Shown: positions 1-9,472, counted from the stretch's first letter. The stretch: 64,000 nucleotides of DNA from Candidatus Hydrogenedentota bacterium (GCA_019637335.1 JAHBVV010000011.1:62001-126000), one strand, 5' to 3'. Notes: generated by a model not told the origin, from the sequence alone. Program-made: numbers and translations.

Positions 1-1
1 C

Positions 2-793
2 GAAGCGCACCACGGCCACGCGGACTGGGGGCAGGTCTGTATCGATGGCTACGGCGAACGCCTGATCGTGGATCTGGGCTCGCCGCCGGGCTACCCCAAG
101 GACAGCACCGAGCGCTATTACAACTACCAGCAGTTCGGGCACAACGTCTTCGTGTTCGGCCAGAACGAACTCGGCGGCGTCCACGCCCGCGAGAAGAATC
201 CCGGCGGCGCGACGGTGTACGCGGAGTTCGACGAAGACCGCGGCGCCGCCTGGACCTTCGATCTCGGCGCGGTGTACGGCGAGGGCTACACCGTCACGCG
301 GACCGTCGTCCACCTGCTGCCCCGGACCGTGGTAGTGCTGGACACGGCGAAGTTGCCCGAAGTGCAGCCAATCAGCCTGCGCTGGCATCTGGCGAAGCCA
401 GTCGAGCCCGCGCCGGATGGTTCATTTCGATGCGCGAGTGGTGGCGTGACGTTGATCGGCCGGATGGTGCAGATCGCTGGGAATGGAAGTCTATCCAACG
501 GACAGCATGCCTATGAGCCCCCCTACAACAAACACAGACTCGGGGAAGAATTCGCGCAACGGTATGAGCCGTATATCGAAGCAAGATCGGAAGCGGATCA
601 ATGTCGGGTCATTTCGATGTTCTCGGTCACTGAATCTAACGAGTCGCATCCGGTGTGGCAGGATACACCTGCCAGGGACATATGGTCGATCCAAACGCCG
701 GAGGGACTGGTTTCAGTTGACTTGGAGGAGGCGGGATTGACGGTGGCGCTGGATGACACAGCGTTGTGGCAGGTGGCGGTGGGAGGAGAGTAA
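2..793 (+). CDS. Heparinase II/III-like polysaccharide lyase, C-terminal part
   Basis: The frame is open from base 2, so the gene begins upstream of the window; about 263 residues are visible. The first residues, around an H-H-G-H-A-D-W-G motif followed by a G-E-R-L-I-V-D-L-G strand and a Y-x-Y-N-x-H-N stretch, resemble the beta-sandwich C-terminal domain of heparinase II/III lyases. That domain helps cleave uronic-acid polysaccharides in the periplasm or outside the cell. The rest is beta-strand-rich and ends at a TAA. The catalytic alpha-toroid domain and any signal peptide would lie outside the window. The family call is fairly firm. The substrate cannot be inferred. Confidence 0.7.
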   Translation, partial: EAHHGHADWGQVCIDGYGERLIVDLGSPPGYPKDSTERYYNYQQFGHNVFVFGQNELGGVHAREKNPGGATVYAEFDEDRGAAWTFDLGAVYGEGYTVTRTVVHLLPRTVVVLDTAKLPEVQPISLRWHLAKPVEPAPDGSFRCASGGVTLIGRMVQIAGNGSLSNGQHAYEPPYNKHRLGEEFAQRYEPYIEARSEADQCRVISMFSVTESNESHPVWQDTPARDIWSIQTPEGLVSVDLEEAGLTVALDDTALWQVAVGGE

Positions 794-1106
794 ATCTGTT
801 GGATTCTCAGAGGTTTTCTGCAATGACCCGTCGTTTGCGCGGCGCGCGTTGGCGATTCATCGCGCACATGAACCGGGCCGACGTCGGTTTAGGGCGGGTC
901 TCTGGAAACGCCTGGCGGATGCCGCGACATCCATTGTCGGCAAACCCGACGCATATTTTATGGAGAGTTTTTGTTTTTTCGGGTACTATCGAGGTGAGGT
1001 CGACCGTTCGACCTGCTCATGGTTCATTGTGGTGTGCGCAATTAGCGGCCTGCGAATAGCGTAGCGTCAAGAAGGTGTGCAGATAAATCTGGAGTTACCC
1101 CATAAC
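794..1106. other. Intergenic gap, no gene recognised
   Basis: About 310 bases between the lyase and the membrane protein. Short open frames cross it but none has a convincing start, ribosome site or family signature. A T-rich stretch near 967-977 is the only compositional feature. Confidence 0.5.
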
Positions 1107-2009
1107 ATGGCGAGTCATTGGCTCCTGAAACTGTGCGGTCTTTTCCAGACTTTGGTTGGTATCTTTTGCTGCATAGTTTTTCTAAATCTCTGGCCAACTG
1201 CCGACTTCGTGATAGGAATTCTCTTCGGAACCATGGGCCTTTGGCTATGCGCGCTCGGTTTGGGCGTGATGGCGAGTTCACCGTGGGCCTGTTCGCTTTC
1301 CCAAGCGACGGCGTGGCTTTGCTTCGCTTTTGGTGCGTGGCAAGTCTTTGGAGAGAAGCTGATTCGTACGGCGAGAATGACGCACACGGCCGACAACGGT
1401 GACGTATGGGTGGGCCAAGTCTGTGGCCTTATGGCATTTGCAATTCTTGTAAGGCTGCTTCTTTTTGTCCTGATTCCCTTGGGGTTGGCCCTTGCCTATA
1501 GCTTTCTTCAACCCATCGCGAACGCCGGAGAACAAGGGCCGGGAAGGCGCTGGTCGAGGGACCACCCGACATCGGCCCTGGTCCTGTCGGGTCTGTATGC
1601 GGTGTCCGCGTTAATTTTGGGCTGCAACGCCTGGCTGGGGACACCATTCCTTTTCTTTGGCGTAATGCTCCCTGGCCCGATTGGCGCCCAGCTGGCCAGC
1701 CTAGTTGCGCTCGGGATGCTCTTGCTCTCTGTCGCACACGGGCTGCAATGGAAGCGGACGTGGCTCTTCTCCTCAATATTCAGCGTGGTAATCGGCGGGT
1801 CCATCATGACTACGTTGACACGCGTTGATTCCGCTGCACTCTATACTGCCATGGAGTGGTCCGCCGCACCCGGGTATCCACATATCGATGTCGCGCGCTA
1901 TGGCGCCGCCTTTTGGATGTTCGGAATACTCGGACTCAATATGTACGGGCTGATGAAGCCACTGTTGTTCAGACCTGCCGAACCGGATTCGCCATTGGCT
2001 GCAACGTAG
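1107..2009 (+). CDS. Polytopic membrane protein of unknown function
   Basis: A 300-residue protein with roughly eight hydrophobic segments and short polar loops, so it is an integral inner-membrane protein. I recognise no family motif. I prefer ATG 1107 because GGAG lies about 12 bases upstream; an in-frame GTG at 1077 would add ten residues but its ribosome site is too close. GC content and codon choice are less extreme than in the following genes, with more T-ending codons, hinting at a different history from the backbone. It stands alone, with about 280 bases before the heat-shock gene. Confidence that it is a real gene is moderate to good; no function is assigned. Confidence 0.6.
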   Translation: MASHWLLKLCGLFQTLVGIFCCIVFLNLWPTADFVIGILFGTMGLWLCALGLGVMASSPWACSLSQATAWLCFAFGAWQVFGEKLIRTARMTHTADNGDVWVGQVCGLMAFAILVRLLLFVLIPLGLALAYSFLQPIANAGEQGPGRRWSRDHPTSALVLSGLYAVSALILGCNAWLGTPFLFFGVMLPGPIGAQLASLVALGMLLLSVAHGLQWKRTWLFSSIFSVVIGGSIMTTLTRVDSAALYTAMEWSAAPGYPHIDVARYGAAFWMFGILGLNMYGLMKPLLFRPAEPDSPLAAT

Positions 2010-2174
2010 CAGCAGGTCAGCGATAGATTTTGCCTGCCAAACGCATTGGTGTGTGTCATTTTGAAGCGCCCGATGTAAAGTAGAGCATAGCGCGCCAGAC
2101 CCTACAGGGGGGATTTCAAACAGCTTATTTTGTAAGGTGCTTATTTCCAATGCCTTAAAGATTTATATTACTTT

Positions 2175-2190
2175 TGGCACGGCCTTCGCT
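2175..2190 (+). promoter_or_regulatory. Candidate sigma-54 (-24/-12) promoter for the small heat-shock gene
   Basis: TGGCAC, five bases, then TCGCT matches the sigma-54 consensus TGGCAC-N5-TTGCW at all but one position, with the invariant GG and GC correctly spaced. It lies about 100 bases upstream of the ATG at 2291. A TATATT at 2164-2169 could instead be a sigma-70 -10 element, but its -35 is poor. Confidence 0.4.
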
Positions 2191-2290
2191 CTATGCCTGA
2201 CAGAACACGCAGACAGCGCGGCCACCGGATGGTCCGGAGCCGCAGACTACATCAAGTTTCAGGCACTGAGTTAACGAAGGAGTTTGAGTT

Positions 2291-2737
2291 ATGAACGCGA
2301 TGACCTGCAAGTCCAACAGCAACTGCAACGCCCTGTCGCCCTGGGCCGGCTTCCGGGACCTGGAAAACCACCTCGAACGCGTATTCCACGGCCACGCCAA
2401 CCCCGGCGCCTGGATGCCCCCGGTCGACATCTATGAGACCGCGGACGCCTACATCCTCGAGGCCGATCTCCCCGGCATGAAAAAGGAAGACATCGCGGTG
2501 CAGGTCGTGCAGGACCGGGTCTCCATCAAGGGCGCGCGGAAGCGGCCCGAGCGCGTGGCTGAAACGGGCTACCGCCGCTACGAACGCGCCGAGGGCCAGT
2601 TCGAGCGGAACTTCCGGATCAACGGCGGCGTGGATGCGGCGAAGGTCGAGGCCAGATTCGAGAATGGCGTCCTCACGGTGACCCTGCCGAAGCCGGAAAC
2701 CGCGAAGCCCCGGCAGATTGACGTGAAAGTGAGCTAA
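2291..2737 (+). CDS. Small heat-shock protein, Hsp20/alpha-crystallin family
   Basis: A 148-residue ATP-independent holdase that binds unfolding proteins in the cytoplasm. The alpha-crystallin domain runs from about residue 45 (P-V-D-I-Y-E, then L-E-A-D-L-P-G) to the G-V-L-T-V-T-L-P motif near residue 135, the classic A-x-x-x-x-G-V-L pattern. The short C-terminal tail lacks an obvious I-x-I/V motif. The start is clear: GAAGGAG sits about eight bases before ATG. The gene appears monocistronic, with a possible sigma-54 promoter upstream and a strong terminator just after the stop. Length is normal for bacterial Hsp20. Confidence 0.95.
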   Translation: MNAMTCKSNSNCNALSPWAGFRDLENHLERVFHGHANPGAWMPPVDIYETADAYILEADLPGMKKEDIAVQVVQDRVSIKGARKRPERVAETGYRRYERAEGQFERNFRINGGVDAAKVEARFENGVLTVTLPKPETAKPRQIDVKVS

Positions 2738-2767
2738 CAGCCTGCCACACCGGCCATGCGAAGCCTC

Positions 2768-2807
2768 CCGCCGCGCCGCCTCCTCCGGGCGCGGCGGGGG
2801 CGTTTTT
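2768..2807 (+). terminator. Rho-independent terminator after hsp20
   Basis: A ten-base perfect GC stem (CCGCCGCGCC paired with GGCGCGGCGG) around a ten-base loop, followed within six bases by TTTTT. It lies 30 bases after the stop codon. Confidence 0.85.
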
Positions 2808-2930
2808 CGTTCGCCCCTGGATCGCGTGCCATCATGTGCGCTTTGCATCATTACGGGCGCCTTTCGTATGCTGCGGGGAGTTTCACCCAAACCCGTTCGA
2901 TGACACGGCGCGAGACGCGCTGAAGGCCCC

Positions 2931-3887
2931 ATGGAATCTACGCTTCCCACGCTTTCTGTCGTACTGCCCGCCTGCAACGAGGCGGACAATGTGCGCCCCC
3001 TCACCGAGGCGCTTCGCGAAGTCCTCGATGGGCTGGAGACTCCTTGGGAAGTCATCTGGGTAAACGACGGCAGCGCGGACGGCACGGCCGAAGCCATCGA
3101 CGCGCTGGCGGCGGCGGATCCCCGGGTGCGCGCGCTCCATTTCTCCCGAAACTTCGGCCATATGGCCGCGCTCTGCGCCGGTCTGGAGGCCGCCCGGGCC
3201 ACTGGCGCCGTTGTCACCATGGATGCCGACGGCCAGCATCCGCCCGCGCTAATCCCCGATCTGGTGTCGCGCTGGAAGGCCGGCGCCGATATCGTTCAGA
3301 CCCTGCGCGAGCCGTCGAGCCAGGAAGGTTTTCTCAAGCGCCAATCCTCGGCGGGATTCTACCGGGTCCTGGGCTGGCTCGCGGATATCGATCTGCCCGC
3401 GGGCGCGGCGGACTTCCGCCTGATGGATCGCCAGGCCGTGGATGCGCTCAACAGCCTGCCGGAGCGCGTGCGCTTCGTGCGGGGCCTCGTGCACTGGGTC
3501 GGCTTCACCTGCGAGTGCGTCTCGTATGCGTCCGCGCCGCGCCAGCACGGCGAAACGAAGTACAGCTTCTTCAAGATGATGGCCTTCGCGCTCAGTGGCC
3601 TAACGTCCTTCTCCGTGCGCCCCCTGCGCCTTTCCTTCTTGATGGCGCTCATCGTTATCGCGCTCGCCGCGTGCTACAGCGCCTTTGTCCTCTGGGCCTG
3701 GTGGGCCGGTCTCGCCCTCACGCCCGGCTGGGCAAGCATCATCCTGGTCATGATGCTACTCGGCGGCGCCCAGCTCTTCGCCATCGGCATCGCCAGCGAG
3801 TATCTGGCCCGCAGCTACATGGAGCAGAAACAGCGCCCCATCTATATCCTCCGCAAACCCCGGCCACGCGAAACGGATTCGCCATGA
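2931..3887 (+). CDS. Family 2 glycosyltransferase, DPM1/ArnC-like, with two C-terminal membrane segments
   Basis: A 318-residue membrane-anchored transferase likely to load a sugar onto a polyprenyl phosphate carrier on the cytoplasmic face. The GT-A fold begins with L-S-V-V-L-P-A-C-N-E at residues 7-16; a D-A-D-G-Q-H motif near residue 98 is the metal and nucleotide-sugar site. Two hydrophobic helices at about 235-255 and 270-295 match ArnC/GtrB proteins. It opens a three-gene operon: its stop overlaps the next start as ATGA at 3884-3887. A carrier-linked sugar made here could feed the downstream YfhO-like protein, which is inference from order and family. Confidence 0.9.
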   Translation: MESTLPTLSVVLPACNEADNVRPLTEALREVLDGLETPWEVIWVNDGSADGTAEAIDALAAADPRVRALHFSRNFGHMAALCAGLEAARATGAVVTMDADGQHPPALIPDLVSRWKAGADIVQTLREPSSQEGFLKRQSSAGFYRVLGWLADIDLPAGAADFRLMDRQAVDALNSLPERVRFVRGLVHWVGFTCECVSYASAPRQHGETKYSFFKMMAFALSGLTSFSVRPLRLSFLMALIVIALAACYSAFVLWAWWAGLALTPGWASIILVMMLLGGAQLFAIGIASEYLARSYMEQKQRPIYILRKPRPRETDSP

Positions 3888-4729
3888 GCGGCGCCTGCAT
3901 CTGCTGTGAAGGGGCGGACGCCGTCCCGCACCTGCGTGGCCTGCTTCGGTGTCCCGACTGCACCCATGTCTGGGCGGACATGCGCCTGTCGGACGAAGAA
4001 CTCCGCGCACTTTACGCCGAAAACTACTTCCTTGGCGAAGAATACCTCGACTACGAAAAGGAGGCGCCCGCGCTCCGTCGAAACTTCCGGCTGCGCCTCC
4101 GCGAGCTCACGGCCCGCGCCCCGGGCGGCGCCCTCTGGGAAATCGGCTCGGCGTACGGCAATTTCCTCCAGGAGGCGCGGGAATACTACGCCGTGGCCGG
4201 CTGCGACATCTCCGATCACGCCGCCGCCCGCGCCCGCGACGTTTTCGGCCAGCAGGTGACCTGCGGCGACTATCTGACCCTTGATATCCCCATGGGCCAG
4301 GACGTCGTGTGCCTCTGGGATACCATCGAGCACCTCGCCGCCCCCGCGCCCTATCTGGCGCGCGCCGCGGAGCAATTGAGGCCCGGCGGCGTCCTCGCCC
4401 TGAGCACCGGCGACATCGGCGCGTGGCTCGCCCGCGTGCGCGGGGAGAAATGGCGGCTCATTCACCCGCCCACGCACCTCCACTATTTCACCGCCCGTTC
4501 CATGCGGACCCTCCTCGCGCGGCTGGGCTTTGTCGAGGTGGAAGTGCGCCACCACGCCTTCTGGCGGAGCGCGGACGCCGTGGCCTACCGCCTGATCGGC
4601 CATCCCCCGGATCGATGGACCGCGGGCCTCTACCGCCTGCTGAATCGGGCCGGCGCGCTGGACTTTTCCTTTCCGGTGAACACCTTCGACCTGATGACCG
4701 TGTATGCGCGGAAGGGCGCCGCCGAATGA
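3884..4729 (+). CDS. Class I SAM-dependent methyltransferase with N-terminal zinc ribbon
   Basis: A 281-residue methyltransferase. The first 30 residues hold Cys pairs (C-I-C-C and C-P-D-C) that look like a small zinc ribbon, common in methyltransferases of sugar and cell-wall clusters. The SAM-binding motif L-W-E-I-G-S-A-Y-G-N-F is at about residues 84-94, a later acidic residue in the G-C-D-I-S-D segment fits ribose binding, and motif IV is L-W-D-T-I-E-H. ATG overlaps the previous stop and its own TGA overlaps the next ATG at 4726, so it is translationally coupled on both sides. Substrate unknown; a glycan or lipid-linked sugar is the contextual guess. Confidence 0.85.
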   Translation: MSGACICCEGADAVPHLRGLLRCPDCTHVWADMRLSDEELRALYAENYFLGEEYLDYEKEAPALRRNFRLRLRELTARAPGGALWEIGSAYGNFLQEAREYYAVAGCDISDHAAARARDVFGQQVTCGDYLTLDIPMGQDVVCLWDTIEHLAAPAPYLARAAEQLRPGGVLALSTGDIGAWLARVRGEKWRLIHPPTHLHYFTARSMRTLLARLGFVEVEVRHHAFWRSADAVAYRLIGHPPDRWTAGLYRLLNRAGALDFSFPVNTFDLMTVYARKGAAE

Positions 4730-7356
4730 GGGCGTGTTTTTCGCAACATCCCCGGCTGCGCGAGGCCCTGCTGGCCCTGGCGGCGCTCATTATCATCGCC
4801 GGCGCGCTCGCCCTCACCTTCCTGCACGTGCTCCGCTCCGGACCGGAGGACATTGCGGGACGTTACGACATCTTCCGCTACTACGGCCCCATCACCTTCT
4901 ATCTCGATTTTTGCCTCAGCCAGGGCGAACTCCCGCTCTGGAATCCCATGGTCTATTGCGGGCTGCCGAACGCGGCCAACCCGCAGGCCTTCGTTTTCTA
5001 CCCGCTGAACCTGCTGCGGAGCCTGCTCCTGCCGTCCGTGAGTCCGCTCGCGACCAACATCAGCCTCGTAATCTTCGTCGGCCTGCACCTGCTCGCGATG
5101 GGGTGGGGGACCTGGCTCCTGGCGCGCGCGCACCGCCTCAGCTTCCCGGCCGCGCTCGTGGCCGCGCTCGCCTGGGTATGCAGCGCCCTCATCGTGCGGC
5201 GGGCCTGCGAGTACCACTTCCTCTACACCATGGCCTGGCTGCCGTTTCTGCTCATCCTGGTCAAAGCCGCCATCGACGCGCGGGAAGCCCGCCTCAAATT
5301 CGCCATCGCCCTCGCCGCCGGCCTGCTCTTCGGCATGGCCATTCTCGGCGGCTTCCTGCAAATCGTGAACTACCTCGGCGTCACCATTGCCTTCTACGCC
5401 CTCCTCTACCGGGCCTCCCTCGCCGGAGAAGGGCGCGGATGGCGCGCGGCGCTCGCCCGCGTCGGCGTGGAATCCGTCTGCTTCGCCACTATGCTGGCTG
5501 TCGCGGGCCTGATCGCGCTGGTATTGCTCCTTCCCGTGACCGAGCTCGCCCCCTTCTCCACCCGCGACAAGGGCTCGTCGGTCAGCATGTACTCCGACCT
5601 GATGGCCTGGGACATCAAGCGCCTCTACCAGAGCCTCGTGATTTACGCCGGCCCCCAATGGGAAACCGAGACCGCGCGCCTGGCGGGCGTGACGGCCATC
5701 CTCCTCGCCGTAGCCGGATGCTTTCACCGCCGCCGGGGCCTCGTGGCCCTCTTCGGGCTGCTCGCCTACGCCTTAATCGATTGCGGCTTCGGACCGCCCT
5801 TCCCGATTGCCTCACTCGTGAACCTCGTTACCCCGTTCTCCTCCTCGGCCTACTCGCGTGGCTTCGATTTCGCGCTCTTGCCCCTGGGCATGCTCGCGGG
5901 CCTCGGCGTGGACACCCTCCGCGACGCCGCGACCCGGCCCGCTGCGCGGCGTTTTCTCGCGGTCGCCCTGCTTTATGCCGCCGGCGTCACGCTGATCCCG
6001 CTCTGGGGCTGGACCCACCCCCACGGCTACCTGCCGGTGTCGGGCCTGGTGGTCCTGATTCCCGCGCTGGGCCTGCTGCTCATGCTGGCCGCCATCGCGC
6101 TCCGGGGCCGCGCGGCGGGGGCGATCGCCTTTCTACTGCCCTTCGTGTTGCTCGCCGAAACCCTCGCGTGGAACAGCGTCTTCGTGCCCTGGATGATCGC
6201 GCGCCACCTCAACGAAACCCCGCCGCTGCAAGCCGGCCACCAATTCCCCCAGGCCAACCGGCGCGGCACGGATCCGATACCCAACCGCACGCTTTACAGC
6301 ATGCGGCCCGCCATAAACGGCGTGGACCCCCTGCACCTGGCGGACATGCGGGTGCTCGTGAGCGGCCAGTTCCGGGAAAAGCTGAACAAACGCGAAGTGC
6401 GTGACTGGGAACCGACCGCCGAAAATGCGCGGGGGAATCTCTTCCTGAAGCGCTTCTTCTGGCTCGTTCCCGCGTGGGACGATGCCCCGCTGCCCGGGAA
6501 GACCGATCTGTTTCCCCCGACTTCCGTGGTCTACCTCGACGAAGCGCCCGCGCTGGACGTCCCCCGCCACAGCGGACCGGGAGGGACCTGGGCCAGCGTG
6601 TCGGAACGCGCAATCCGGGTCGAAATCCCCGGCGCCGCCGCGCAGGTGAACGACCCCGCGACGCCCCTGCGGTCACGATTCTTGTTTACGGTCCCGGAGA
6701 CCATTGAGGGCGTTTCCGCGGGCTCCTCCGGCGCGCTCCACAGCGCGCTGGTGCTGCACTACGTCGGCGATACCCCCGCACAGGTGGATACCGTTTTCGT
6801 GGACCGGGAAGACGGGGCCCGCACGTGGGGCCTACGGCACCGCCCGGGCCGGGGTGCGGGGGTATTGGAGGTCCCCGTGCCCGATATGCGCGCGGGGACC
6901 GCCGAAGTGACCATCAAGCCGGAGAAGCAGGGCAATTTCCGGCTCACCGACGCCTATCTGGCCGTGGACCCGGAGGATCGCGATCAAAACATTGCGATCC
7001 GGGACTTCTCCGCCAACCGCATGGCGCTGTCGGTCGAAGTGGCGGGGGAGAGGCCGTCCATGCTGGTCTTCCTGGATGCCTGGTATCCCGGTTGGACTGC
7101 CTGGATCAACGGAGAGCCCGCACGGATTCAACGCGCGAACGGTGCTTTCAAGGCGATCGCCCTGCCGCCGGGGACGCACGAGGTCGTCTTCGCGTTTCGG
7201 CCGCGATCGGTCTACATTGGCCTGGCGATCTCGCTCCTCGCCGCGGTGGGCGCCTTCGGAGCCATGGCCGTGCTGCTCATTCGCTACCGGCGGGATCAGC
7301 ATCGCCGCCCGTCGCCGGCGCCGTTGCTGGAGGCGCCGGATTCCGCGCAGCCGTGA
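4726..7356 (+). CDS. YfhO-like polytopic membrane protein (GT-C glycosyltransferase type)
   Basis: An 876-residue membrane protein. One hydrophobic segment near residue 20 is followed by a loop with Y-Y-G-P-I-T and L-P-L-W-N-P-M-V-Y-C-G-L-P, hallmarks of the YfhO family, then about a dozen transmembrane helices to residue 500. A long extracytoplasmic part (about 500-825) precedes a final helix at about 829-850. The end of the soluble part, Y-P-G-W-T-A-W-I-N-G, is also typical of YfhO proteins. YfhO in Gram-positives adds sugars to teichoic acids; here the role is presumably transfer of a lipid-linked sugar outside the membrane. The 3' end overlaps the convergent gene by 80 bases. Confidence 0.8.
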   Translation: MRACFSQHPRLREALLALAALIIIAGALALTFLHVLRSGPEDIAGRYDIFRYYGPITFYLDFCLSQGELPLWNPMVYCGLPNAANPQAFVFYPLNLLRSLLLPSVSPLATNISLVIFVGLHLLAMGWGTWLLARAHRLSFPAALVAALAWVCSALIVRRACEYHFLYTMAWLPFLLILVKAAIDAREARLKFAIALAAGLLFGMAILGGFLQIVNYLGVTIAFYALLYRASLAGEGRGWRAALARVGVESVCFATMLAVAGLIALVLLLPVTELAPFSTRDKGSSVSMYSDLMAWDIKRLYQSLVIYAGPQWETETARLAGVTAILLAVAGCFHRRRGLVALFGLLAYALIDCGFGPPFPIASLVNLVTPFSSSAYSRGFDFALLPLGMLAGLGVDTLRDAATRPAARRFLAVALLYAAGVTLIPLWGWTHPHGYLPVSGLVVLIPALGLLLMLAAIALRGRAAGAIAFLLPFVLLAETLAWNSVFVPWMIARHLNETPPLQAGHQFPQANRRGTDPIPNRTLYSMRPAINGVDPLHLADMRVLVSGQFREKLNKREVRDWEPTAENARGNLFLKRFFWLVPAWDDAPLPGKTDLFPPTSVVYLDEAPALDVPRHSGPGGTWASVSERAIRVEIPGAAAQVNDPATPLRSRFLFTVPETIEGVSAGSSGALHSALVLHYVGDTPAQVDTVFVDREDGARTWGLRHRPGRGAGVLEVPVPDMRAGTAEVTIKPEKQGNFRLTDAYLAVDPEDRDQNIAIRDFSANRMALSVEVAGERPSMLVFLDAWYPGWTAWINGEPARIQRANGAFKAIALPPGTHEVVFAFRPRSVYIGLAISLLAAVGAFGAMAVLLIRYRRDQHRRPSPAPLLEAPDSAQP

Positions 7357-8833
7357 GGCCCGCCCCGATCAGGTAGACGCAATACGCGAGCAACAGCCAT
7401 GAAAGCAGGGCCGACAACGCATACTGCGACTCCAGAAACCCCGTGATGTTGAACGCGTGGAACGCGATGACGACCCCGAAGGAGATTGCGGCCCCAATCA
7501 GGCGCACGGTGCTGTCCAGGCGCGGCAGAAAAAGAAACAGCGGCAGCAGCAGCGCGATTTGGTAGTACGTCGTGGGCGAGCTGAGGATAAACATCGGGAC
7601 ATAGGAAAACGCCACGGCCTCGTAGTCCTCCAGCTTCCGGACACCGAAGAAGGCAAGCAGCAAGCCCACAATCTGGCAGGCGCGCCACGCGATCTGGTGC
7701 TCCCCAAACCACGCTTCCTTCCCCGCGATGCCATCGAAGGCGTGGAGGAAGGCGTATTTGAACCCCGTGCGTTGCGATACCAGGTCCTCGTCGTGCAGTG
7801 CGATCTTTTCGAGGAAATCCCGCCAGTGTTGCAGGCCTCCATCCCAGACCACGCTCGCGGTCACCAGCGCCACGGCCACCGCCGCGAAGGCCCAGAAAAA
7901 CTCCACATAGTGCCGCGCGATCCGACGGTTCGTGTAGATGTCCCAAGCGAAGCGCGCGCCCATCCCGAAGAGAAACACCAGGGGGAACAAACGCGACATC
8001 CCCGCAACCGCCACCAGCGCCCCGGCGCTCTTGAAGTGGCCCAGCCGCAGCAGACAGATCGCGATCCCCAGGCAAGCCAGCCAGTCCCAGCGCAGCAGGG
8101 CGCCCCGGATTTCATTGACCCCGTACATGCCGAAGGCGAAGTGGGCCCCGAAATAGACCAGCACAAGCAGCATGACGCGCGCTCCAAACGCGCTGCGCAC
8201 CGCCCCCAGCATCAACGCGAGCAGCAGCGGGTCCAGCCAGAGGAGCAGCCGCATGTGGAAGGGCTGGGCCGTGTCCGTCGCGTTCGTGATCCAAGCCCCG
8301 AACATATTCCACACCGGCGTCGCGTTGTACCCCTTGTCATGCACCACGCCCGGCCAGCGCCGTGGAATGGTGATCTCCTGAAAATACGCCACGTCCTTCT
8401 TGAACGCGTCCCAGCGCTCCGGGGTGAACAGCGCGCGGTAGCGCTCGGCGTCGCGCATGATGTCCGCGGCGGGTTCCATCGCGTAGGTCCGCATGCTGCG
8501 GACCCGGTCATGCATCAGGCGCCCATTGTTCTCGGTATTGGCCACGACCGTGGCGTTGTAGAGGTCGTCGTAGCCCAGTTCGGCGGAGTACTTGGCCCCC
8601 AGGTAGTAGTGATACCAGCCGTGCGGGTTCATGAAGCGGCCATGCTTGGGGTAATAGCCGAAATCGAGGAAGAAGGCCACCGAGAGGATCGCGAGCACGC
8701 CCAAGGCGATCCCGGCGCGCCGGTCCACATCCGGAAGCCGGTGCTGGCGGGCGATCCGCAGAATAATCAGCAGCCCGATCGCCGCCGCGCAAACGAGGAT
8801 CTTCCCAATGGCGATGAGCGTAAGCAGATTCAC
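7277..8833 (-). CDS. Polytopic membrane protein, DUF2029/GT-C-like
   Basis: A 518-residue protein with about eleven predicted membrane helices. An extracytoplasmic loop after the second helix contains H-Y-Y-L-G-A-K-Y-x-x-E-L-G-Y-D-D-L-Y-N, which resembles loops in DUF2029-type mannosyltransferase-like proteins; membership is tentative. The start is a GTG with GGAGAGG eight bases upstream; the frame stays open about 50 codons further upstream but without a better ribosome site. It converges on, and overlaps by 80 bases, the YfhO-like gene, so both may act in the same surface-glycan pathway, although that is only suggested by position. Confidence 0.65.
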   Translation of the reverse strand: MNLLTLIAIGKILVCAAAIGLLIILRIARQHRLPDVDRRAGIALGVLAILSVAFFLDFGYYPKHGRFMNPHGWYHYYLGAKYSAELGYDDLYNATVVANTENNGRLMHDRVRSMRTYAMEPAADIMRDAERYRALFTPERWDAFKKDVAYFQEITIPRRWPGVVHDKGYNATPVWNMFGAWITNATDTAQPFHMRLLLWLDPLLLALMLGAVRSAFGARVMLLVLVYFGAHFAFGMYGVNEIRGALLRWDWLACLGIAICLLRLGHFKSAGALVAVAGMSRLFPLVFLFGMGARFAWDIYTNRRIARHYVEFFWAFAAVAVALVTASVVWDGGLQHWRDFLEKIALHDEDLVSQRTGFKYAFLHAFDGIAGKEAWFGEHQIAWRACQIVGLLLAFFGVRKLEDYEAVAFSYVPMFILSSPTTYYQIALLLPLFLFLPRLDSTVRLIGAAISFGVVIAFHAFNITGFLESQYALSALLSWLLLAYCVYLIGAGLTAARNPAPPATAPATGGDADPAGSE

Positions 8834-9014
8834 AAGCGCCTCTCCCGGACCGCGGCACAAAGCCCGTATGGTAGGGCGAGCGGGTGTGGAATTCAAGGGC
8901 CGCCCGGGGTGCGCGGATCCGCCCCCCGCCGGGAAGTCCGTCCAGCCGCGTTCCCGGACACAACCGTCCTGCGAACTCTGCAATGCGGCGGAAGGAAACG
9001 GGCGGGGGAGAGGG

Positions 9015-9233
9015 CTACTTGTACCGGTAGGTGATGCGACCCTTGGTCAGGTCGTAGGGGGACATTTCGAGGGTGACGCGGTCACCGGGCAGGATACGGA
9101 TGTAGAACTTGCGCATCTTCCCCGAAATGTGCGCCAGGACCATATGGTCATTCTGGAGCCGCACGCGGAACATGGCGTTGGGCAGCGGTTCTACCACCGT
9201 ACCTTCGACTTGGATGGATTCTTCTTTTTGCAT
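9015..9233 (-). CDS. infA: Translation initiation factor IF-1
   Basis: A 72-residue single OB-fold protein that binds the ribosomal A site during initiation. The whole sequence aligns to IF-1: V-E-G-T-V-V-E-x-L-P-N-A-M-F-R-V near the start, H-I-S-G-K-M-R-K in the middle and the [12 protein letters not shown] ending. Length is exactly that of the family. It stands alone on the minus strand, not in a ribosomal-protein operon, as in many bacteria. Confidence 0.97.
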   Translation of the reverse strand: MQKEESIQVEGTVVEPLPNAMFRVRLQNDHMVLAHISGKMRKFYIRILPGDRVTLEMSPYDLTKGRITYRYK

Positions 9234-9472
9234 ACGTTGCGATCAATACCTTTTTGCTATGCGTCAGGGTCAATGGATCCAGGAGCGCTCATGCCGCTAC
9301 CGGCTTGTCCCCCGGGCATACTCCTCTGTGAGTATACCACAAAAATGCCCGCCCCTTTCAAGCGCGCTCTTGCGTTTCGTGCGGGCCGTGGCGTACGCTC
9401 CTCTCTTCGGCCTCAATTCGCCACAATGGCGCTCCACGGACCAGCCTTCTGGCCCACGAAAAGGACCCATAA

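Noticed and set aside
3044-4729. Single 561-residue frame spanning glycosyltransferase and methyltransferase genes
   Set aside because: Only the part from ATG 3884 has methyltransferase sense; the earlier part is an out-of-frame shadow of the glycosyltransferase gene.
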